Assembly: GCA_964387205.1 (NCBI GenBank)
Contig: CAYLVY010000003.1
Location: forward strand, 15,566-79,565
Length of the DNA stretch: 64,000 bases
Reading direction: 5' to 3'
DNA from: CAIVAT01 sp964387205
Lineage (GTDB): Bacteria; Bacteroidota; Bacteroidia; Bacteroidales; FEN-979
Part shown: piece by piece, positions 36,130-44,289 of the stretch
Position numbering within the stretch: position 1 is the stretch's first letter
Layout of the letters: each line of letters opens with the position of its first letter
Made by a program: the position numbers and the translations under genes
The notes under the pieces: generated by a model
Told to the model about the DNA's origin: nothing
What the model saw: only the letters and a program-made list of their open reading frames with translations
The model's database searches: none

Positions 36130-37620
36130 TTAGAGTTCCTTTCTTAACCTGGCCACCGGGATATTCAACTGCATCCTGTATTTGGCAATGGTACGCCGGG
36201 CGATGTTATAACCTTTCGACCTCAGGATTTCCACCAACTCATCATCCGTGAGCGGATTCGATTTGTCTTCCGCTTCTACAATATCAGAGAGGATCTTTTT
36301 GACCTCCCGGGTGGAGATCTCTTCGCCCTCCGTATTGAGCATCGCTTCGCTGAAAAAACTTTTGAGGAGCATGGTCCCGTAGGGGGTCTGAACATATTTG
36401 CTGTTGGCGACCCTCGAGATGGTGCTGATATCCAGCGAAACCATCCCGGCGATATCTTTCAGGATCATCGGGCGAAGTTTGGTCTCATCACCGGTCAGGA
36501 AATACTCCTTCTGATAGTCCATAATCGCCTGCATGGTGACCAGCAAGGTCTGCTGTCGCTGTCGTATCGCCTCGATAAAGCCCCTGGCGGCATCAATTTT
36601 CTGCCGGATAAAGGTGAGCGCTTCATTTTCAGGTGACTTTTTTCTGGCACTGCCAAACTCATGCATCATGGAAAGATACTCCCTGTTCAGGGTCAGTTCC
36701 GGTGTATAACGGTTATTGAGGCTTAATTCGAGTTGACCGTCATGGTTGCCAATGATAAAATCGGGAACGATATAATGGTTATCCCTTGAAACCTCCGTGA
36801 TGGCATTCCCCGGTTTGGGATTGAGTTTTTGTATCTCCGAGATCGTTTCCCGAAGTTCATCCCCGTTGATATTGGCCTTCTGCAATATTTTATCGTAATG
36901 TTTTTTACTGAACTCCTCAAAATAAAATCGGATCACCACTGCGGCCAGGTCGGTGGCATAACTCCTGTCGGCTTTATTATCAAGTTGGATCAGAAGGCAC
37001 TCCTGAAGACTTCTTGCCGCAATACCGGGAGGATCAAAAGTTTGTACTATTTTAAGTACTTCGAGTATCTCCTGTTCCGTTGCTTCAATGGCCTGATTAA
37101 AAGCAAGATCGTTGCTCAGGGCCGGAATTTCTCGGACCAGATATCCCGAATCATCCAGGTTTCCAATGATGGTGGTGGCAATAATATACTGTTTATCGGT
37201 GAATTTATGCAATCCGATCTGGCTGATCAGATAATCCTGAAAACTCACGGCAGATGCGATGGGTATTTCCCGCTGCTCTTCGTCCCTGCTGTAATTCCCG
37301 GCATGCAGCCTGTACTCCGGGATATCATCTTCATCAACATAATCCTCAAATCCAAACTCATCATCGGGCGAACCCTTATCGGCATTGTCCAGAAAGCCAT
37401 CTTCATCGGAGTCAATCGATTCGAGGGTTGGTTCATCCTCCGGTGTATCCATCTCATCACCATCTTCCCTCGAGATCTCCTCCAACGCGGGATTCTCCTC
37501 AATCTCCTGCTTGATCCGCTGATCGAGCGAGAGAACGGGTTCCTGTAAAAGGCGCATGACCAGCACCTGTTGCGGCGACAGTTTTTGTATTAACCGTTGC
37601 TGAAGTTTCTGACTTAACAT
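36130..37620 (-). CDS. rpoN: RNA polymerase sigma-54 factor
   Basis: 496 residues from the ATG giving MLSQKLQQRLIQKLSPQQ; an ATG six codons earlier would also read. The Gln/Leu-rich region I for activator contact is followed by an acidic region II (~40-120), the core-binding domain (~130-330), the -12-binding helix-turn-helix domain and the RpoN box ARRTIAKYR near the C-terminus, which reads the -24 element. Sigma-54 needs AAA+ activators; none is in the window. A -7 box TATATTTG sits 7 bases before the ATG. Confidence 0.96.
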   Translation of the reverse strand: MLSQKLQQRLIQKLSPQQVLVMRLLQEPVLSLDQRIKQEIEENPALEEISREDGDEMDTPEDEPTLESIDSDEDGFLDNADKGSPDDEFGFEDYVDEDDIPEYRLHAGNYSRDEEQREIPIASAVSFQDYLISQIGLHKFTDKQYIIATTIIGNLDDSGYLVREIPALSNDLAFNQAIEATEQEILEVLKIVQTFDPPGIAARSLQECLLIQLDNKADRSYATDLAAVVIRFYFEEFSKKHYDKILQKANINGDELRETISEIQKLNPKPGNAITEVSRDNHYIVPDFIIGNHDGQLELSLNNRYTPELTLNREYLSMMHEFGSARKKSPENEALTFIRQKIDAARGFIEAIRQRQQTLLVTMQAIMDYQKEYFLTGDETKLRPMILKDIAGMVSLDISTISRVANSKYVQTPYGTMLLKSFFSEAMLNTEGEEISTREVKKILSDIVEAEDKSNPLTDDELVEILRSKGYNIARRTIAKYRMQLNIPVARLRKEL

Positions 37621-37626
37621 AGAGGA

Positions 37627-37634
37627 CAAATATA
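37627..37634 (-). promoter_or_regulatory. Putative -7 box of rpoN
   Basis: TATATTTG on the minus strand fits TAnnTTTG, immediately upstream of the rpoN start codon. So close a box implies an almost leaderless mRNA or a start further downstream. The nearest TTG is 26 bases away, too far for a good -33 element. Confidence 0.4.
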
Positions 37635-37719
37635 GCAATTTATTTTACTGACAGAATGGGCAATCGTTGAAAAATGAACTCCGGAGGGTAAAAACCGGCC
37701 AGTTGTCTATTTTTCGGAA

Positions 37720-37754
37720 AACCAAGGTGAAAATTGGTTAATTTCGCCTTGGTT
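37720..37754. promoter_or_regulatory. Inverted repeat between rpoN and the LytS gene
   Basis: AACCAAGG and CCTTGGTT pair, and the pairing extends inward with one mismatch and one bulge (GAAA-ATT / AATTTC). It lies 26 bases upstream of the LytS start codon in the divergent region with rpoN, and could bind a regulator such as the adjacent LytTR protein or form a leader hairpin. LytTR sites are usually direct repeats, so this match is only positional. Confidence 0.35.
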
Positions 37755-37779
37755 TCATTCCCCTGACACCTTTAAAAAC

Positions 37780-38793
37780 ATGAAATCCAGGCTGACGGTC
37801 ATATCTATCCATCTGCTGACATGGCTTGCGCTGTTGATGATACCGCTTCTCTTCATCGATGCCGGACAAGCCAGATGGCGGTTCTTCACGATGAGCTGGT
37901 TCGGTCAGCTTCTGATGGCATCCTACTTTTATTACAACTACCTTTTCCTGATCCCGCGCTTTCTTCTTAAACGTAGATTGGTGCCCTATATTCTTCTGCT
38001 GCTGGCCGGACTGATCGTCATCTGCCTGGCCAATGTCGGTTACGTCAAGTTTACCTGGGATATGATGGGATGGAAATTCCCGTTCCGATTCTGGAAACAT
38101 CTCTTTTTCCCCTTGTATCCCTCCTTTCTGGCCTGGGGGATCAGCACCGCCATCAGGATCACCAACGAATGGTTCCGCAACGAACGCAGGAAAAAAGAAC
38201 TTGAAGCCGAAAACCTTCAGTCGGAACTGGCCTTTCTGAAATCCCAGATCAACCCGCACTTTCTTTTCAATACCCTGAACAACATATGTTCGCTTGCCAG
38301 AAAAAAATCGGATGAAACGGAAAACGCCATCATAACCCTGTCCGGAATCATGCGTTATATGCTTGAATATTCAGGAGACGAAAAGGTGCCCCTTACCAAA
38401 GAGGTGGAGTACCTGCAAAGTTATATAGAGCTGCAAAGGCTCAGGGTGCCGGAAACTATGACCATTCATTTCTCCGCCGGGGGAAATACCGAAAATGTCA
38501 TGCTCGAACCGATGCTGCTGATCCCCTTCGTGGAAAATGCTTTCAAACATGGAATCCGCCTGGAATATCCTTCATCGATCGATATAAACCTCCGGGCCGA
38601 CCGCCATTCACTGAATTTCTCGGTCATGAACCCCGTCAGCCCATTCCCTTTTGATACTGAGGCCGGAAGTGGCATCGGACTGAAAAATGTGGCCAGAAGG
38701 CTGGAACTTCTTTATCCCGACCGGCACAGCCTCACCATCGTGAATGATCAGAACCAGTACAAAGCCACCCTTACCCTAAAATTCAAGTCATGA
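37780..38793 (+). CDS. LytS/YehU-type sensor histidine kinase
   Basis: 337 residues. Four membrane helices in the first ~130 residues, a short coiled coil (NERRKKELEAENLQSELAFL) and the His_kinase domain motif FLKSQINPHFLFNTLNNI (phospho-His ~163). ATP-binding motifs: LLIPFVENAFKHGI and GSGIGLKNVARRLELLY. It overlaps the response regulator gene by ATGA, so the two form a LytS/LytR two-component system. Its target is likely the efflux genes immediately downstream. Confidence 0.93.
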   Translation: MKSRLTVISIHLLTWLALLMIPLLFIDAGQARWRFFTMSWFGQLLMASYFYYNYLFLIPRFLLKRRLVPYILLLLAGLIVICLANVGYVKFTWDMMGWKFPFRFWKHLFFPLYPSFLAWGISTAIRITNEWFRNERRKKELEAENLQSELAFLKSQINPHFLFNTLNNICSLARKKSDETENAIITLSGIMRYMLEYSGDEKVPLTKEVEYLQSYIELQRLRVPETMTIHFSAGGNTENVMLEPMLLIPFVENAFKHGIRLEYPSSIDINLRADRHSLNFSVMNPVSPFPFDTEAGSGIGLKNVARRLELLYPDRHSLTIVNDQNQYKATLTLKFKS

Positions 38794-39527
38794 TCAGATG
38801 CATGGCCATTGACGATGAACAACTCGCGCTCGATCTGATCAGCGACAATATCAGGAAAGTTCCTTTCCTGCATCTGGAAGGATTATGTCATAATGCCATC
38901 GAAGCCTTCACTACCCTGCAGCAGAAACAGGTCGATCTGATCTTTCTCGATATCCAGATGCCCGCTATCTCCGGATTGCAGTTTTTGAAAACTCTCGTTA
39001 ACCGGCCCGCCGTGATTATCACCAGCGCTTACGCCAAATATGCACTGGACGGATTCGACCTCGACGTGATCGATTACCTCCTGAAACCATACTCTTTCGA
39101 AAGGTTTCTTAAAGCTGTCAGCAAAGTCGCTGACCACCTTGCAGTAAAAGGCCTGACGGAAACGGGCCATCCGGTCAATGCCGGGCTGCCCCAGACATAC
39201 ATCTTTGTGAAATCCGATTACCGCCTGGTCAGGATCAATTTCGACGATATTCTTTACATCGAAGGGCTCAAGGATTATGTGAAATTTTTTCTTCCGGACC
39301 GCACGGTGGTGACCCAGATGAGCATCAAATCCCTGGAAGAAAAGTTGCCTTCAAGGCAATTTATCAGAATTCACCGCTCCTTTATTGTGGCCTTTAATAA
39401 AATCGAATCGATACGCAAACAAAGCATAACCTTGGCTAACAGGGAGATACCGGTTGGCGACCAATATCGTGACAATCTCTTTAACCTCATCAGTTCCGAT
39501 CAATCCCCAAATCCCTATGTTTCGTAA
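38790..39527 (+). CDS. LytTR-family response regulator
   Basis: 245 residues. Receiver domain (~1-120) with the acidic pair IDDE, phospho-acceptor Asp in LIFLDIQMP (~53), Lys in YLLKPYSF; then the LytTR DNA-binding domain (~140-240: IFVKSDYRLVRINFDDILYIEGLKDYVKF and IRIHRSFIVAFNKI, read in parts). Overlaps the kinase by 4 bases and the TolC-like gene by 11 bases, so the regulator and the efflux genes are in one operon. Confidence 0.94.
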   Translation: MIRCMAIDDEQLALDLISDNIRKVPFLHLEGLCHNAIEAFTTLQQKQVDLIFLDIQMPAISGLQFLKTLVNRPAVIITSAYAKYALDGFDLDVIDYLLKPYSFERFLKAVSKVADHLAVKGLTETGHPVNAGLPQTYIFVKSDYRLVRINFDDILYIEGLKDYVKFFLPDRTVVTQMSIKSLEEKLPSRQFIRIHRSFIVAFNKIESIRKQSITLANREIPVGDQYRDNLFNLISSDQSPNPYVS

Positions 39528-40857
39528 ACCGTTGTTATTAAGTATTTTGCTGTTGATATCCGGAATCACGGCCGCACAGACCCGGTTGTGGACTTTCCGC
39601 CAGTGCCTCGATACGGCCCTGGTCCGAAATATCACCATCAACCAGACCCGGTACAGCAATGAACTCGACAAAGTCCAGCTTGCCCAAACCAAATCGGCAC
39701 GCATCCCAAGTTTGAATGCCAGCGCGGGAGAGGCGCTGAACCTTGGGAAAAATGTCGATCCCACCACCAACACGTTCGTGACTGAAGCCTATCACAGCAC
39801 CAACATGGGCATCGCGAGCAGCCTCACCCTGTTCAACGGGTTACAGACCACCAATACGATCCGCCAGCAACGGTTGAATGTGGAAGCAGGGGAGTATGAG
39901 ACCGGGAAGGTGAAGAATGATATAACCCTTAACATCACCACAGGGTATCTCCAGGTATTATTTGCCAAAGAGATCCTGGCTTCGGCAAAAATTCAGGAAG
40001 AGGCTACTGCGGCACAGGAGGAGAGAACAGAAAAGTGGGTCAATGCTGGTAAGGTACCCGAAAACGACCTGCTGCAGATCAGGTCGCAACTTGCCTCCGA
40101 CAGGCTGGCGGTCATCAATGCCGAAAATCAGCTTGACCTGTCAAAGGTAACCCTGATGCAACTGATGGAAATACCGGTGACAGCAGGATTTGATGTGGTA
40201 ACGCCGGAACTTGAACTTTTAGTGGTTGAAGTGCCGCTGTCCAACGAACAGATATTTGAAAAATCGCTGACGGTCCAGCCACAGATCACGGGCGCCATGC
40301 TTCGTTCCAGTGCCTCAGATATGGCGCTGCGGGTTTCCGAAGGTGCCAGATGGCCCAGGGTTACTTTCGGGGCCAATCTCAATACCAATTTCGCCTCCGG
40401 CAGAAAAAAAAGCGCTGTCAATCCCGAAATGTATCCGTTTTTTGAACAAATATGGGATAATATCGGACAATCCTTCACCATGGGGCTGACTATTCCGGTT
40501 CACAGCAACCGTCAGATCAAAAGCAATATCGAGCGGGCAAAGATCAACCTGGCCACAACAAGGCTCAATGAAATGAACGTGCGGAACACATTGAGGAAAA
40601 ATGTGGAACAAACCTGGGCCGATGTCAGGGCAGCCCAAAAAAAATACGATGCGGTCCGGCAGCAGGTTATCGCCATGGAAGCCTCATACCGCAATGCTGA
40701 AACGAAGTACGAGGTCGGTGTTATGCATGCCACCGATTTCCTGATCCAGAAAAACAATTATGAACAGGCAAAATCGAGCCTGATCCAGGCTAAATATGAC
40801 TACATTTTCAAGCAGAAGATCCTCGGATTCTATCAGGGAACTCCCATTGAATTCTGA
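39517..40857 (+). CDS. TolC-family outer-membrane efflux protein
   Basis: 446 residues from the ATG at 39517 that gives a signal peptide (MFRKPLLLSILLLISGITAAQ). Long heptad-rich helices and the paired structural repeats of outer-membrane efflux proteins are visible (ILASAKIQEEATAAQEE; ARWPRVTFGANLNTNF; VEQTWADVRAAQKKY). Forms the exit duct for the MacA/MacB-like pump encoded next. The frame begins inside the regulator gene. Earlier in-frame ATG (39454) would add residues without function. Confidence 0.92.
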   Translation: MFRKPLLLSILLLISGITAAQTRLWTFRQCLDTALVRNITINQTRYSNELDKVQLAQTKSARIPSLNASAGEALNLGKNVDPTTNTFVTEAYHSTNMGIASSLTLFNGLQTTNTIRQQRLNVEAGEYETGKVKNDITLNITTGYLQVLFAKEILASAKIQEEATAAQEERTEKWVNAGKVPENDLLQIRSQLASDRLAVINAENQLDLSKVTLMQLMEIPVTAGFDVVTPELELLVVEVPLSNEQIFEKSLTVQPQITGAMLRSSASDMALRVSEGARWPRVTFGANLNTNFASGRKKSAVNPEMYPFFEQIWDNIGQSFTMGLTIPVHSNRQIKSNIERAKINLATTRLNEMNVRNTLRKNVEQTWADVRAAQKKYDAVRQQVIAMEASYRNAETKYEVGVMHATDFLIQKNNYEQAKSSLIQAKYDYIFKQKILGFYQGTPIEF

Positions 40858-40888
40858 CCGGGATAAATTGAAAAACAACAACTTACAG

Positions 40889-42193
40889 ATGAAAAAAAGA
40901 ACTTGGATTATCATTGCGGTGACTGTTCTTGCAGTGGTGGCAGCCGGTGTCTGGTTTCTGGCCGGCGGTAAAAAGAAGGAAAACATTGAATGGCGTACGG
41001 CAAAAATCGAAAAAGGAGACCTTCAGGTAACCGTCAGGGCCAGTGGAACGCTGCAGGCCGTCACCACCGTGCAGGTGGGCACCCAGGTCTCAGGTATCAT
41101 TGAGAATATTTTTGTCGACTTCAATTCAGAAGTCAGGGCAGGACAGGTGATCGCCCTGCTCGACACCACTTTGCTGGCCCAGGCGGTGGAAGATGCCCGT
41201 GCATCTTTGCGGCGCACCGAGATACAGCTGAACCAGGCGCGCCGGGAATATGAACGCACCAAAGTCCTGTTTGAACAAAAAGTCATGGCCCAATCCGATT
41301 ACGACCTCGCGCTGACCAGTTACGAAACCGCCGAAACCAATATGATCTCGGCACGTTCAACCCTGAACCGCGCCATGATCAATCTGAAATACGCCACCAT
41401 CAGGGCTCCGATCTCCGGAGTGGTCGTTTCCCGTGCCGTGGATGTAGGCCAGACAGTAGCCGCGAGTTTCAGCACCCCCACCATGTTCACCATTGCCAAC
41501 GACCTGACCAAAATGCAGGTAGAAGCCAACATCGACGAGGGAGATATCGGCAAGATCAGGATGGACCAGGAGGTCACCTTCACCGTGGACGCATATACAG
41601 AAACTACCTTCACCGGGACTGTCAGGCAAATCAGGCTCCTGCCGGTCGTAACCCAGAATGTCGTCAATTATACCGTTATCATCGATGTCCCTAATCCCGA
41701 TCTGAAACTTTTACCGGGTATGACCGCCAATATTACCGTGATGGTGGATGAGGTGAAAGATATTCTGAAAGTACCTGCCACTGCACTTCGGTTCTCTCCT
41801 CCGCAAGAGTATATTGATGCCTATGAGGCAGGATTGCCCGATTCGGTTAAGAAAATGCGGGAGATGAGGTCTGGGGGAGGCCGGTCCGGGGTCACAGGAG
41901 CAGAGGGTTCTATGGGCGCTCCGGGTGGCATGTCCGGACAGGGAGGTATGAGAAGTTCGGGGATGAAACGTACCTTTGGTACCATATGGGTGAAAAATGG
42001 CGATTCCCTGATCCCCCACCGGGTCAGGACCGGTGCTACCGATGGCCTCAACACGGAGGTGAAAGGCAGAAAAATTCAGGAAGGCGATGAAGTGGTTCTG
42101 GGAATGACGACAGTTCAGGATGGTAAAACGGGCCAGCAGCAAACCAATCCGTTTGCCCCCCCGTCATCGAGAGGCTCAAGGGGAGGAAGGTAG
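40889..42193 (+). CDS. MacA-like periplasmic adaptor (HlyD/RND-type membrane fusion protein)
   Basis: 434 residues from the ATG at 40889. An N-terminal membrane helix (WIIIAVTVLAVVAAGVWFL) is followed by the barrel-sandwich hybrid domain (VGTQVSGIIENIFVDFNSEV and IRAPISGVVVSRAVDVGQTV), a coiled-coil hairpin between them (~95-170) and the beta-barrel. A Gly/Ser/Met-rich insert (~325-355, GGRSGVTGAEGSMGAPGG) lies in the membrane-proximal domain and a low-complexity tail closes the chain. Bridges the TolC-like duct and the ABC permease. An ATG far upstream overlaps the TolC gene and was rejected. Confidence 0.92.
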   Translation: MKKRTWIIIAVTVLAVVAAGVWFLAGGKKKENIEWRTAKIEKGDLQVTVRASGTLQAVTTVQVGTQVSGIIENIFVDFNSEVRAGQVIALLDTTLLAQAVEDARASLRRTEIQLNQARREYERTKVLFEQKVMAQSDYDLALTSYETAETNMISARSTLNRAMINLKYATIRAPISGVVVSRAVDVGQTVAASFSTPTMFTIANDLTKMQVEANIDEGDIGKIRMDQEVTFTVDAYTETTFTGTVRQIRLLPVVTQNVVNYTVIIDVPNPDLKLLPGMTANITVMVDEVKDILKVPATALRFSPPQEYIDAYEAGLPDSVKKMREMRSGGGRSGVTGAEGSMGAPGGMSGQGGMRSSGMKRTFGTIWVKNGDSLIPHRVRTGATDGLNTEVKGRKIQEGDEVVLGMTTVQDGKTGQQQTNPFAPPSSRGSRGGR

Positions 42194-42194
42194 G

Positions 42195-42950
42195 ATGGAA
42201 AATGTTGTTATTTCGGTTAAATCCCTGGTGAAAACCTACCATATGGGTGATGTGGAGGTCCATGCCCTCCGGGGTGTCAGCCTCGATATCGGCAAAGATG
42301 ATTTCGTGGCGATCATGGGAAAAAGCGGTTCAGGGAAATCGACCTTCATGAATATATTGGGCTGCCTTGATGTTCCGACGAAGGGAACATACCATCTCGA
42401 TGGCGTGGATGTTTCAGCCCTGGGAAAGGATCAACTTGCCCTTCTTCGAAACCATAAGATCGGGTTTGTTTTTCAGTCGTTTAATTTATTGTCCCGTACC
42501 TCCGCCCTGGAAAATGTGGAACTTCCGCTGATGTATAATAAAAAGATCAGTACGCGGGAGATGAAAGAGCGCGCCATGAGTGCCCTGGAAGCGGTAGGAC
42601 TCGCCGGCCGGGCGCACCATTTTCCCAACCAATTGTCGGGAGGTGAGCAGCAACGTGTCGCCATCGCCCGTTCCCTGGTCAACCAGCCCGTCGTGATCCT
42701 CGCCGATGAACCCACCGGAAACCTGGATTCCCGGACTTCGCTGGAGGTGATGGGAATTTTTCAACGATTGAACAACCAAGGCATTACGGTGGTCATTGTC
42801 ACACATGAACCCGACATCGCCGCCTTTACCAAACGCAACGTAACCTTTCGCGACGGGAAGATCATCCGGCTTTTCGATGTAAAACAACCCCGTAAAGCCA
42901 TGGAAGAACTGTCTTTGCTGCCTGTAACCGCTGAGGAGGAAGAAGAATGA
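42195..42950 (+). CDS. MacB/LolD-type ABC transporter ATPase
   Basis: 251 residues. Walker A GKSGSGKSTFMN, Q-loop FVFQSFNLL, signature LSGGEQQRVAIARSL, Walker B VVILADEPTGNLD and the switch His in VTHEPDI identify a mechanotransmission (MacB/LolCDE/FtsE) ATPase. It begins 1 base after the adaptor gene and overlaps the permease by 4 bases. ATPase and permease are separate genes, unlike in enterobacterial MacB where they are fused. Confidence 0.94.
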   Translation: MENVVISVKSLVKTYHMGDVEVHALRGVSLDIGKDDFVAIMGKSGSGKSTFMNILGCLDVPTKGTYHLDGVDVSALGKDQLALLRNHKIGFVFQSFNLLSRTSALENVELPLMYNKKISTREMKERAMSALEAVGLAGRAHHFPNQLSGGEQQRVAIARSLVNQPVVILADEPTGNLDSRTSLEVMGIFQRLNNQGITVVIVTHEPDIAAFTKRNVTFRDGKIIRLFDVKQPRKAMEELSLLPVTAEEEEE

Positions 42951-44167
42951 AGATAAAAAACCTGCTCATCGCCGCGCTGAGATCGCTGGCCAAAAATAAG
43001 ATGAGGACCTTTCTGACCATGCTGGGAATTATTATCGGTGTCGCCTCCGTCATCGCCATGCTCGCCATCGGCCAGGGATCGCGGCAAAGCATCCAGGCGC
43101 AGATATCGACCCTTGGGACCAATGTGCTGATGATCTGGCCGCAGGCAAGCAGTTCCGGAGGTGTGAGGATGGAAGCCGGTTCATCCCAGCGTATGAGCAT
43201 TGAGGATGTAAACATCATCCGTGAACGGTGCCCTTCGGTGGCGATGATCACCCCTCAGGCAAGGACCAGCGGACAGCTTGTGAACGGGAATACCAACTGG
43301 CGCACTTCAGTGTATGGGGTTTATCCCGATTATTTCGAGATCCGCAACCTCAAACTGATCAGCGGCAACATATTTACCATGCTCGACGACCGAAGCGCCA
43401 CCAAGGTATGCGTGATCGGGCTGACCGTCGTGGAAAACCTCTTTGGTCAAAATGCAGATCCGGTGGGCGCTTTCATCCGCATCAATAAAATTCCTTTCAA
43501 AGTAATCGGTATTCTGGAAAAAAAAGGACAAAATGCCTATGGTCAGGATCAGGATGATATTGTGATCGCTCCGTTTTCCACGGTACAAAAGCGGATGATG
43601 GCCATTACCCATGTGCAGAGCATGCTGGCCTCCGCAGCTTCCGAAGCCCTGATTCCGACTGCCACTTCCGAGATCACCGATGTGCTCAAGGCCAAAAGGA
43701 ACCTGGGGCCCTCCGAGGATCCAGATTTCACCATACGGACCCAGACCGACATTGCCAATACCGCCACGGCCACCTCAAAGATCATGACGGTACTGCTGGC
43801 CACCATCGCCAGTATCTCCCTGCTGGTGGGAGGGATCGGCATCATGAACATCATGCTGGTCTCGGTAACCGAACGTACCCGCGAAATAGGGATCCGGATG
43901 AGTGTAGGGGCCAGGGGACGCGATGTCCTGCTCCAGTTTCTGATCGAAGCACTGTTGATCAGCTTTATAGGTGGTATGATCGGCGTACTTCTCGGAGTAG
44001 TGGTTTCCAATATCATTACCAGCGTACTTACCTGGCCGGTATCCATTACCCTCCCTTCTATCCTGATGTCGTTCCTGTTCTCCTCGGTAATCGGGGTTTT
44101 CTTCGGATGGTACCCTGCAAGAAAGGCTGCCAGGCTGAACCCGATCGAAGCGTTACGCTACGAATAA
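42947..44167 (+). CDS. MacB-type ABC transporter permease
   Basis: 406 residues with the MacB topology: one N-terminal helix (MRTFLTMLGIIIGVASVIAML), a ~210-residue periplasmic domain (MacB_PCD, e.g. YGVYPDYFEIRNLKLISGN) and three C-terminal helices (FtsX domain, IGIMNIMLVSVTERTREIGI). Together with the ATPase, adaptor and TolC-like protein it makes a tripartite pump that takes substrate from the periplasm, such as peptides, macrolides or siderophores. Controlled presumably by the LytS/LytR pair. Confidence 0.94.
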   Translation: MKIKNLLIAALRSLAKNKMRTFLTMLGIIIGVASVIAMLAIGQGSRQSIQAQISTLGTNVLMIWPQASSSGGVRMEAGSSQRMSIEDVNIIRERCPSVAMITPQARTSGQLVNGNTNWRTSVYGVYPDYFEIRNLKLISGNIFTMLDDRSATKVCVIGLTVVENLFGQNADPVGAFIRINKIPFKVIGILEKKGQNAYGQDQDDIVIAPFSTVQKRMMAITHVQSMLASAASEALIPTATSEITDVLKAKRNLGPSEDPDFTIRTQTDIANTATATSKIMTVLLATIASISLLVGGIGIMNIMLVSVTERTREIGIRMSVGARGRDVLLQFLIEALLISFIGGMIGVLLGVVVSNIITSVLTWPVSITLPSILMSFLFSSVIGVFFGWYPARKAARLNPIEALRYE

Positions 44168-44249
44168 GGTTATCGGGAATAGTAAATCAATGTATGACTG
44201 AAAGATAGCAACTTGTCCACCGTTGCTGTTGAAAACTATTGCAAAACCG

Positions 44250-44281
44250 TTGACGGGCTGATTTTTAAAAGTGTTAATTTG
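44250..44281 (+). promoter_or_regulatory. Putative promoter of the hydrogenase-4-like operon
   Basis: TTG (44250-44252), a 21-base spacer and TTAATTTG (44274-44281) match the Bacteroidota -33/-7 arrangement with one mismatch in the -7 box. The GTG start codon lies only 8 bases after the box, so the mRNA would be leaderless or nearly so. Confidence 0.5.
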
Positions 44282-44289
44282 CGCCCGCT

